Assembly (NCBI GenBank): GCA_963753075.1
Contig: CAVWAR010000017.1
Span: 868,001 to 932,000, forward strand
DNA length: 64,000 nt
Source of the DNA: Prado023 sp963753075
Lineage (GTDB): Bacteria > Actinomycetota > Actinomycetes > S36-B12 > CAIYMF01
Direction: 5' to 3'
Both the position numbers and the translations under genes were made by a program. Every line of letters starts with the position of its first letter. The first letter of the stretch is position 1. The notes beneath the pieces were generated by a model that was not told where the DNA came from, ran no database searches, and worked only from the letters and a program-made list of their open reading frames with translations. Shown one piece after another: positions 57,643 through 64,000 of the stretch.

Positions 57643-59334
57643 TCAGATCCCGGTTGTGCTGCGCGGGTAGGCCGCCGCCGGATCGGTCACCACATTCACC
57701 AGGTACGGCACCCCGGAGTCGTAGGCGCGGTCGAGCGCCGGGCCGATCTGCTCCGGGTCGGTCACCAACTCCCCCGCCCCGCCGAGCGCACGGACGATCT
57801 CGTCATACCGCGTTGACGCCCCCAGGTCGGTGGCGACCTCATAGCCGTGCAGCATCTGCATCGGGCCACGCTCCAGTCCCCATCCGGAGTTGTTGCCCAC
57901 CACCATCACGATGGGCAGGTCGTGGCGCACCAGCGTGTCGACGTCCATCAGGGAGAAGCCGGCCGCCCCATCGCCGAGCAGCAGCGTGACCTGTGCATCG
58001 GGCCGGGCCACCCGGGCACCGATGGCGTAGCCCAGACCGGTGCCGAGGCATCCGAACGGCCCCGGGTCCAGCCAGCTGCCGGGGCGCCCCGGTTCCACGT
58101 ACTTGCCGGCGAAGGACACGAAGTCACCGCCATCGCCGATGGTCACCGCGTCGTCGTCGAGCCGCTGGAGCAACTCACCATAGATGCGAGCGGGGTGGAT
58201 CGGGTCGGTCGTGCTCGACAGGAGGTCGCCGTCCCGGGCCCGCGCCGCCCGATCTGCGGTGCGCAGCCCCTCGATCCACTCCGGCGCGGCCCCGGTGCCC
58301 GTCCGTCCCAACCGCTGGGCCAGCCCCTCCAGTGCGAGCGGGAGGTCGCCCCGCACGGCGACCTCCACCGTCGCGGGCTGGGGCAGGTCCGAGTGGTCGG
58401 TCAGGTGGATGACCTTCGCCGGTCCCGCCGGGCTCCCGAAGATGCCGTACCCGAGGCGGAAGTCCAGAGGGGCGCCGACGACGACCACCACGTCGGCACC
58501 CGAGAAGGCTGCCGACCGGGCGCGCGTGACCAGGTTCGGGTGGCCGGGGGGCAGCAGCCCACGTCCGAGCCCGGTGAGGACGGTCGGAAGGGACAACTCG
58601 ACGACCAGGTCAGCCGCGGCTTGCTCGGCGTACCCGGCCCAGACGTCGCTGGACAGCACCACGACCGGAGTCCGCGCCGTGGCCAGGAGCGCCGCCGCCT
58701 GATCCAGCGCTGCCGGGTCCGGCGGACGAACGGGTGGATTCTCCACGGGGGCCGGCGCCGCCGTGGCCGGCGTGTAGAACAGGTCCATCGGGATGTCGAG
58801 GAACACCGGGCCACGGTGCGCCGTTCGGGCCAGCTGGAAAGCGTCGGAGGCCTGCTGGCCGACTGTCTGCGGATCCCGCAGGGTCGAGGCGGCCTTGGTC
58901 ACGGTCGCCAGCAGGGCGGGGTGGTCGAACTCCTGTAGGGAGCCTGAGCCCCACCGAGCCTCCGGCGCCCGACCACCCACCACGACCATCGGGGCACCGT
59001 TGAAGAACCCCGTGGCCAGGGCGGACACGGCGTTGGTCACGCCCGGACCGGCGGTCACCCCGGCGAACCCGGGGGTCCGGGTCAGCCGACCAGTCGCCTC
59101 GGCCGCGAACACGGCGGTGGACTCGTGGCGCACGTCGAGCAGCCGCAGCCCCCCGCCACGTTCAGCGGCCCGCGCGTCACCCGCTGCGTCGAAACCCTGC
59201 TTGCCCCCGACGACCGCGTCGTACAGCGGGAAGATGTGCGCGCCGGACAGGGTGAACAGGGTCCGCGCCCCGTGTGCCCGGGCTGCGCTGACGACATGGT
59301 GACCACCGTGACCGGAGACCTCAGGAGCGCTCAT
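57643..59334 (-). CDS. Thiamine-diphosphate enzyme (acetolactate synthase-like)
   Basis: 563 residues with the three-domain layout of the acetolactate-synthase superfamily. The catalytic Glu is Glu71 in LDVRHESTAVFAAEA; GVTAGPGVTNAVSALATGF and FLDIPMDL follow, and the ThDP motif GDGAAGFSLMDVDTLVRHDLPIVMVVGNN is near residues 450-480. The partner regulatory subunit (ilvN) is not present, and the sequence looks more like the ILVBL/oxalyl-CoA decarboxylase-like group than a biosynthetic enzyme, so the reaction is open. ATG 59334 is chosen, 87 bases from the ddl end. Confidence 0.85.
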   Translation of the reverse strand: MSAPEVSGHGGHHVVSAARAHGARTLFTLSGAHIFPLYDAVVGGKQGFDAAGDARAAERGGGLRLLDVRHESTAVFAAEATGRLTRTPGFAGVTAGPGVTNAVSALATGFFNGAPMVVVGGRAPEARWGSGSLQEFDHPALLATVTKAASTLRDPQTVGQQASDAFQLARTAHRGPVFLDIPMDLFYTPATAAPAPVENPPVRPPDPAALDQAAALLATARTPVVVLSSDVWAGYAEQAAADLVVELSLPTVLTGLGRGLLPPGHPNLVTRARSAAFSGADVVVVVGAPLDFRLGYGIFGSPAGPAKVIHLTDHSDLPQPATVEVAVRGDLPLALEGLAQRLGRTGTGAAPEWIEGLRTADRAARARDGDLLSSTTDPIHPARIYGELLQRLDDDAVTIGDGGDFVSFAGKYVEPGRPGSWLDPGPFGCLGTGLGYAIGARVARPDAQVTLLLGDGAAGFSLMDVDTLVRHDLPIVMVVGNNSGWGLERGPMQMLHGYEVATDLGASTRYDEIVRALGGAGELVTDPEQIGPALDRAYDSGVPYLVNVVTDPAAAYPRSTTGI

Positions 59335-59421
59335 GGGGGGGATGCTGTCATCCGGGAGGGCGGGCTCGCCCGTCGGAGGGTGCGGGACGGCACCCACGTC
59401 ATGGCGCGGTGGAGGCCCTGG

Positions 59422-60531
59422 TCACCTCAGCCCCGTTCCTCGCCGCAGGGCGTCGGTGATCAGGTGGTCCACGAGCTCCGGATAGGTCATCCCGGACTCC
59501 TGCCAGACCCGCGGGAACATCGAGATCGAGGTGAAACCGGGCATGGTGTTCACCTCGTTGACAATCGCCTCCCCGTCCGGGGTGACGAAGAAGTCGACCC
59601 GCGCCAACCCCTCGCACCCCAGCGCCTCGAAGGCAGTGACGGCCTGTGCCCGCACGGAGGACTCGACGTCGCCGGGCAGCTCGGCCGGAACGATGAGGTC
59701 CACGGCATCCTCGAGGTACTTGGCCTCGAAGTCGTAGAAGTCGTGGCCGGCCCGGACCACGATCTCCGCACATGCACTCGCCTGCGGTCCGTCGGCGCCG
59801 TCGAGCACGCCGCACTCGATCTCCCGGACTCCGAGGAACCCGGCCTCGACGATCACTCGGGGATCGTGGGCCCGGGCCTCGTCGATCGCCGCGGGCAGGT
59901 CGGCCACATCGGTGACCCGGGTGATCCCGACGCTGGAGCCGGCCCGTGCGGGCTTGACGAACAGCGGCAGGCCCAGCGGCACAAGTCTTGCGAGCACGGC
60001 GTCGGGATCGCGCTGCCACTGGGCGGCGGTGAGGACCTGGAACGGGCCGACCGCCAATCCCGCGGAGAGCAGGACCGCCTTCATGTGGCCCTTGTCCATC
60101 GCCGCGGAGGAGGCGAAGACCCCGGATCCCACGTACGGGATCCCAGCCAGCTCCAACAGGCCCTGGATCGTGCCGTCCTCACCCCAGGGGCCGTGCAGGA
60201 CCGGGAACACCACGTCGACGTCGTGGAGCACGGCCACGGCATCGTCGGCCGGGCGGTCCGGGGCATGGGTGTGCGTCGGGTCACCGGCAAGCACGACATG
60301 GGCACCGGTGGGGTCCACCGCAGGAAGATGACCACCGGTGATCTGCAGCCGCTCCGGATCGTCGCTCTCGACGACCCAGCGCCCCTGGGGGGTGATCCCG
60401 ACCGGCACCACGTCGTACCTGCTGCGATCGATGGCCGACAGGACGCTGCCGGCGCTGATGCAGGAGATCGCATGCTCGCTGCTGCGTCCGCCGAAGACGA
60501 CCGCCACCCGGATCCGCTGCCTCTCATCCAC
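59422..60531 (-). CDS. ddl: D-alanine--D-alanine ligase
   Basis: 369 residues. VAVVFGGRSSEHAISCISAGSV starts the ATP-grasp enzyme, FPVLHGPWGEDGTIQGLLEL and VGSGVFASSAAMDKGHMK follow, and GLARVDFFVTPDGEAIVNEVNTMPGFT is the metal site. The loop YDFEAKYLEDA keeps the tyrosine of D-Ala-D-Ala (not D-Lac) ligases. It makes the peptidoglycan dipeptide. GTG 60531 follows a TAGGGT box by seven bases, with no Shine-Dalgarno, so the message is probably leaderless. Confidence 0.94.
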   Translation of the reverse strand: MDERQRIRVAVVFGGRSSEHAISCISAGSVLSAIDRSRYDVVPVGITPQGRWVVESDDPERLQITGGHLPAVDPTGAHVVLAGDPTHTHAPDRPADDAVAVLHDVDVVFPVLHGPWGEDGTIQGLLELAGIPYVGSGVFASSAAMDKGHMKAVLLSAGLAVGPFQVLTAAQWQRDPDAVLARLVPLGLPLFVKPARAGSSVGITRVTDVADLPAAIDEARAHDPRVIVEAGFLGVREIECGVLDGADGPQASACAEIVVRAGHDFYDFEAKYLEDAVDLIVPAELPGDVESSVRAQAVTAFEALGCEGLARVDFFVTPDGEAIVNEVNTMPGFTSISMFPRVWQESGMTYPELVDHLITDALRRGTGLR

Positions 60532-60538
60532 GCCCCAG

Positions 60539-60565
60539 ACCCTAGTGCGCAGCCGCCGGTAGAGT
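60539..60565. promoter_or_regulatory. Divergent -10 boxes between ddl and the Cys/Met enzyme gene
   Basis: The 42-base gap holds a minus-strand TAGGGT (60539-60544), seven bases before the ddl GTG, and a plus-strand TAGAGT (60560-60565), eight bases before the other gene's ATG. Both fit TANNNT. The -35 regions would fall across the partner's box and are poor matches. Confidence 0.45.
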
Positions 60566-60573
60566 GCGTCGGC

Positions 60574-61737
60574 ATGGCCGAGGAACACCGCTCCGAGCTC
60601 GAAGCCCACCTCCCGGGGGGACTGTCGGACGCCAGCCTCGCGGTCGCCTCCGGACGCCCGGCTCGGGCTCCCGGGGCACCCCTGAACGAACCCGTCGTCC
60701 TCACCTCGACCTTCGCCGCCGGTGGGCCGGTCAGCTACGGTCGGGTTGGCAACCCGACCTGGACAGCATTCGAGGATGTCCTGGCCGCCCTCGAGGGCCC
60801 GGGCGCCCGGGCCATCAGCTTCGCCAGTGGGATGGCCGCGATCACGGCCGTCGCCGACCTCGCGCCGGTGGGGTCCCTGGTGGTCGCGCAGTCAGTCGCC
60901 TACAGCGGTACCCGGACCCAGCTGGCCCGGTGGGACGAGTCGGGGCGCATCCGGCTGCACGAGGTCGCTGCCCGGACCGAGGACCTGGTGGCAGCCGCGG
61001 CTGGCGCTGACCTGGTCTGGGTGGAGACGCCCACGAACCCGACGCTGGAGGTGGTGGACATCGCAGCGGTCGCTGCCGCAGCCCGGGCCACCGGCGCGCT
61101 CGTCGTGGTGGACTCCACATTCGCCACACCATTGGGTCAGAAGCCCTTGGACCTCGGCGCAGACGTCGTGGTGCACAGCGCCACCAAGTACCTCGCCGGG
61201 CACTCCGATGTGCTGCTCGGCGCCGCTATCGTGCGCGAGGCCTCCCTGCACGAGCGGATCAGCCAGAACCGCGTCCTCGGCGGCGGCATCCCCGGCCCGG
61301 TTGAGGCCTGGATCGCGCTTCGTGGCCTGCGCACGCTGCCGCTGCGCTGGCAGAGATCGTGCGACAGCGCTGCAGAGATCGCGCGCCACTGCCAGGCCCA
61401 TCCGGCCGTCGCGCGGGTCCGGCACCTGAGCCTCCCCGACGATCCGGGACACGCGCTGGCCGGCGCTCAGATGTCGACCTTCGGCGCCATCGTGGGCCTC
61501 GAGTTGCATGGCGGCGCCGAGGCGGCCGAGGCCGTGGCCGCATCGACCCGGCTCTGGGTGCACGCGACCAGTCTCGGCGGGGTTGAGTCAACCCTCGAGC
61601 GCCGACGGCGGTGGCCCGAGGAGAGCGCGGACGTCCCTGACGGGCTGCTTCGGCTGTCAGTCGGGATCGAGGACGTCGGCGACCTGTGGACGGATCTGCG
61701 CATGGCGCTCGACGCTGTCGCGCCGATCACCGGCTGA
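60574..61737 (+). CDS. Cystathionine gamma-synthase/gamma-lyase family enzyme
   Basis: 387 residues of the PLP-dependent Cys/Met metabolism family. SFASGMAAITAVADL near residue 85 binds PLP phosphate, VWVETPTNPTLEVVDI contacts the ring, and the Schiff-base Lys205 lies in VVVHSATKYLAGHSDVLLG. Synthase, lyase and homocysteine-forming activities cannot be separated by eye. ATG 60574 is used; no Shine-Dalgarno is seen. It is divergent from ddl and converges on gpsA. Confidence 0.88.
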   Translation: MAEEHRSELEAHLPGGLSDASLAVASGRPARAPGAPLNEPVVLTSTFAAGGPVSYGRVGNPTWTAFEDVLAALEGPGARAISFASGMAAITAVADLAPVGSLVVAQSVAYSGTRTQLARWDESGRIRLHEVAARTEDLVAAAAGADLVWVETPTNPTLEVVDIAAVAAAARATGALVVVDSTFATPLGQKPLDLGADVVVHSATKYLAGHSDVLLGAAIVREASLHERISQNRVLGGGIPGPVEAWIALRGLRTLPLRWQRSCDSAAEIARHCQAHPAVARVRHLSLPDDPGHALAGAQMSTFGAIVGLELHGGAEAAEAVAASTRLWVHATSLGGVESTLERRRRWPEESADVPDGLLRLSVGIEDVGDLWTDLRMALDAVAPITG

Positions 61738-61766
61738 GGAGCCCATCCAGGGGCCGTGCCCAGCCT

Positions 61767-61786
61767 GACCGCCGGGCAGGGCGGTC
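61767..61786. terminator. Bidirectional terminator between the Cys/Met enzyme gene and gpsA
   Basis: GACCGCC (61767-61773) and GGCGGTC (61780-61786) form a perfect 7-bp stem with a 6-base loop, directly beside the gpsA stop (TAG, minus strand, 61789-61787) and 29 bases after the convergent gene. Confidence 0.55.
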
Positions 61787-62794
61787 CTACTCCGCGCCCA
61801 TCTCCGGCTTCGTCTGGCGGCCCATCAGGGCGCCGAGCATGTCGGCGGGGGCCATGCCGTGATGCACGACCTGCACAACCTGCTCCGTGATCGGCATGTC
61901 AACCCCGTGCTCACGGCCGAGCTCGAGGATCGGAAGGCAGGACTTGACGCCCTCACACGTCTGCTTGGTCACGGCAACGGTCTCGTCGACGGTCAACCCC
62001 TTGCCCAGGTTCTCGCCGAACGTCCGGTTGCGTGACAACGGCGAGGAGCACGTGGCGATCAGGTCACCCATCCCTGCCAGCCCGAGGAAGGTCATCGGAT
62101 TGGCGCCCAGCGCGACTCCGAGCCGGGACATCTCAGCGAGCCCGCGGGTGATCAGCGACGCCTGTGAGTTGGCCCCGTAGCCCAGCCCGACGGCCATGCC
62201 GTTCGCGAGGGCGATCACGTTCTTGACCGAGCCGCCGATCTCCGAGCCCACGACATCGGTGGTCCAGTAGGGCCGGAAGTAGTTGGTGTTGCACGCGTCC
62301 TGGAGAAGGCGGGCCGACTTCTCATCGGGACAGGCCACGGTGGTCGCTGCGGGTGCCCGCTGGGCGATCTCACGAGCGAGGTTGGGGCCGGACACCACAG
62401 CCACCCGATCGGCCGGGATACCGCCGTCCTGGGAGATGATCTGGCTCATCCGGCGCATCGTGCCCAGTTCGATGCCCTTCATCAGCGAGACCACGACGGC
62501 GTCGGGCTCCATGAGCTCACGCCACGCGGTCAGGTTCATCGCCAGCGTCTGGGCGGGGATGGCCAGGATCACCAGCGAGGCGCCGGCCAACGCCTCAGCC
62601 GGATCGCCGGTCGCCCGCATCTGCTCGGGCAGGGCCACACCGGGATGGAACAACTCGTTCGTGTGGGTCGTGTTGATGCTCTCCTGGACCTCCGGCTCGC
62701 GGGCCCACATCACCACTTCGCCGCCCGCGTCACACAGCACCATTCCGAATGCCGTGCCCCATGACCCTGCTCCCATGACTGCCACGCGTGCCAT
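61787..62794 (-). CDS. gpsA: Glycerol-3-phosphate dehydrogenase [NAD(P)+]
   Basis: 335 residues. VAVMGAGSWGTAFGMVLCDAG is the Rossmann motif, SGPNLAREIAQ lies near 140, and GSVKNVIALANGMAVGLGYGANSQASLITRGLAEM near 190 holds the catalytic lysine. It makes sn-glycerol-3-phosphate for phospholipid synthesis. ATG 62794 has GGAGGAG upstream and overlaps the plsC stop by one base (TGATG). plsC-gpsA is the normal actinobacterial order. Confidence 0.96.
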   Translation of the reverse strand: MARVAVMGAGSWGTAFGMVLCDAGGEVVMWAREPEVQESINTTHTNELFHPGVALPEQMRATGDPAEALAGASLVILAIPAQTLAMNLTAWRELMEPDAVVVSLMKGIELGTMRRMSQIISQDGGIPADRVAVVSGPNLAREIAQRAPAATTVACPDEKSARLLQDACNTNYFRPYWTTDVVGSEIGGSVKNVIALANGMAVGLGYGANSQASLITRGLAEMSRLGVALGANPMTFLGLAGMGDLIATCSSPLSRNRTFGENLGKGLTVDETVAVTKQTCEGVKSCLPILELGREHGVDMPITEQVVQVVHHGMAPADMLGALMGRQTKPEMGAE

Positions 62795-63552
62795 CAGTTC
62801 TCCTCCTCGGTCTGCTGAGCAGCACGGCGCTTCTGCTCGGCCGTCCAGTCCAGTCGGTGTGCGGGTGCCATCTCCCCGCGAATCTGCTCCAACAACCCGG
62901 TGATGGCGTCCATCAACCGTTCCGTGCCCTCTTCCAGCACTGCCTTCGTGATCGGCTGCCCACGAAGGTCGTCGATGTCCAGCGCCGGTCCGGCCGTGAC
63001 GCGCATCGTCTTGGGCGGCAGGACGTTCATCTGCTTCGTGTACGGCGGCATGATCTCGTTGGCCCCCCACTGGGCGATCGGGATCAGCGGCGCACCTGTC
63101 TCCAGGGCAATCCGGAGTGCGCCGGTCTTGCCCTTCATCGGCCAGACGTCGGGATCGCGGGTGATCGTTCCCTCTGGATACACGATCAGGCACTCCCCGC
63201 TGCCCACCGCGGCCACGGCCTCGGACAGCGCCAGGTGCGGGTCCCTGTCACGGGACACCGGGATCTGGTTGGTGTTGCGCACGATCTGACCGACCAGCGG
63301 CACCTCGAACACCGACTGCTTGGCCATGAATCGCGGCGGTCGGCCGTTGTCATGCAGGAAGTGCGCCATGATCAGTGGATCGATGAAGGAGATGTGGTTG
63401 GGGGCCACGATGATCCCCTCACCGTGCTTGCCCAGGTTCTCCGTGCCACGCCAGTCGCGCCTGGTCATGGCCATGAACGGGGGCCACAGCATGACCTCGG
63501 CTGCACGGTAGGTGACGCCCAGGTTCATGAAGAGCGTCTTGGTGCCCACCAT
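62794..63552 (-). CDS. plsC: 1-acylglycerol-3-phosphate acyltransferase (PlsC family)
   Basis: 252 residues. NHISFIDPLI is the HX4D catalytic motif near residue 52, FMAKQSVFEVPLVGQIVR the glycerol-phosphate-binding region, and IVYPEGTITRD the PEGT motif near 125. It acylates lysophosphatidate to phosphatidate, the substrate of CdsA. The C-terminal 20 residues are basic and then Glu-rich. ATG 63552 has GAGAGG upstream; a TATACG/TTATAC-like box lies 35 bases before it. Confidence 0.94.
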   Translation of the reverse strand: MVGTKTLFMNLGVTYRAAEVMLWPPFMAMTRRDWRGTENLGKHGEGIIVAPNHISFIDPLIMAHFLHDNGRPPRFMAKQSVFEVPLVGQIVRNTNQIPVSRDRDPHLALSEAVAAVGSGECLIVYPEGTITRDPDVWPMKGKTGALRIALETGAPLIPIAQWGANEIMPPYTKQMNVLPPKTMRVTAGPALDIDDLRGQPITKAVLEEGTERLMDAITGLLEQIRGEMAPAHRLDWTAEQKRRAAQQTEEEN

Positions 63553-63610
63553 CCACCTCTCGCCGACCGAACGCAGGCCGCCACCGTATAACGGATGAGG
63601 TACCGGGCGC

Positions 63611-63650
63611 CGGATCAGCCGGGGTCAGCCGGGGTCAGCCGGGGTCAGCC
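63611..63650. repeat. 10-base tandem repeat downstream of the last gene
   Basis: CGGATCAGCC is followed by three copies of GGGGTCAGCC. The repeat ends one base before the stop codon of the DUF2202 gene and lies 58 bases from the plsC start. Confidence 0.8.
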
Positions 63651-63651
63651 G

Positions 63652-64000
63652 TCACAGTTGGCGACGGAAGGCGACCAGGTGGCGTTGGGAACCGGCCAAC
63701 AGGTTCTCGGCCACCTGCTCGGCGTCGGCCGGCAGGTCGTTGCGCAGCAACTGCTTCAGGTCGGCGATGTCAGTCTTCTCGATCAGGATCGCGGCCTTCA
63801 CTGCCTTCTCCCTGCTCTTGACGACTCGGGCGGCGAGCCGGTCATAGAGCCGTTGGAGGTCCCTGTCCCGGAACTCACCCGCCTCCCGAGTCGCGCTCGG
63901 GTCGTTGACGTCGTACCGGTCCAGCAGCAGGCGCACCTGATCGGCGTGGTTGTCCTCGGCCCGGGAGATGTTGGCGAAGACGCGATCGCCGTACAACGAC
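63652..64000 (-). CDS. DUF2202 (ferritin-like) protein, 5' part missing
   Basis: C-terminal 115 or so residues; the gene continues beyond the window. LYGDRVFANISRAEDNHADQVRLLLDRYDVNDPS is the conserved DUF2202 core with ferritin-like ExxH (EDNH), followed by a helical region and LLAGSQRHLVAFRRQL. These proteins have a four-helix ferritin-like fold and are often secreted or lipid-anchored; function is not established. The start is not visible, and the TTG at 63996 should not be taken as one. Confidence 0.8.
   Translation of the reverse strand, partial: SLYGDRVFANISRAEDNHADQVRLLLDRYDVNDPSATREAGEFRDRDLQRLYDRLAARVVKSREKAVKAAILIEKTDIADLKQLLRNDLPADAEQVAENLLAGSQRHLVAFRRQL

Noticed and set aside
59125..60573. 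Long in-frame extension upstream of the Cys/Met enzyme
   Set aside because: It runs antisense to ddl, shows no conserved sequence, and the enzyme family begins close to ATG 60574.

Overview
The window is about 64 kb of very GC-rich DNA and carries the conserved chromosomal core of an actinobacterium (Actinomycetes). Read from the right end on the minus strand, the order plsC-gpsA-ddl, thiL-rpmB, DAK2-recG-rsmD-coaD-sepIVA-like-DUF177-rpmF-rnc-mutM-acyP-smc-ftsY, amtB-glnB-glnD, ffh, rpsP-khpA-rimM-trmD-rplS-lepB-lepB-rnhB-yraN-yifB-dprA-xerC-whiG/fliA-M23 peptidase-rpsB-tsf-pyrH-frr-cdsA-rlmN is the familiar actinobacterial arrangement. Species cannot be fixed from the sequence alone. A WhiG/FliA-type sigma factor, an S2 and an S16 with long tails, GTG starts and many probably leaderless genes fit the phylum.

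Layout. 1-10.7 kb is an accessory metabolic block: a split-barrel flavin protein (cut by the window edge), a FAD oxidoreductase, a bifunctional proline-to-glutamate enzyme, an MFS transporter, a TesB thioesterase, a quinone-reductase-like dehydrogenase and a propionyl/acetyl-CoA synthetase. 10.8-27 kb is the translation, membrane-lipid and secretion core. 27-34.8 kb mixes a YcaQ-like protein, a PucR-type regulator, Ffh, a multispanning membrane protein and a TetR/epimerase divergent pair. 34.8-38.9 kb is the nitrogen-sensing operon. 39-54.4 kb holds an AidB-like acyl-CoA dehydrogenase and then the ftsY-smc to recG cluster. A decayed insertion sequence with flanking direct repeats (54.46-55.36 kb) separates the DAK2 gene from rpmB. 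55.4-64 kb has rpmB, thiL, an Lrp-like protein, a lipoprotein, a thiamine-diphosphate enzyme, ddl, a cystathionine gamma-synthase/lyase, gpsA, plsC and the end of a DUF2202 protein.

How the genes work together. Ffh and FtsY (SRP and receptor) plus two signal peptidases make a secretion set. CdsA, GpsA and PlsC cover phospholipid precursors. AmtB, PII and GlnD form one ammonium-sensing unit. XerC, SMC, RecG, DprA, MutM and YifB serve the chromosome. Coupled translation is common: ATGA, GTGA or TGATG stop/start overlaps occur throughout the minus-strand operons.

No tRNA, rRNA, CRISPR array, phage or secondary-metabolite cluster was seen, and no clear new defence or metabolic system. The only gene-poor stretch longer than about 300 bases is the insertion-sequence remnant. 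The most interesting signals are small: a palindromic operator that exactly fills the spacer of a leaderless promoter (33.88-33.91 kb), a long 42-bp tandem repeat in rpsB, a probable CTG-initiated lipoprotein gene, the flanked decayed IS, and a palindromic intergenic element between rpmB and thiL.
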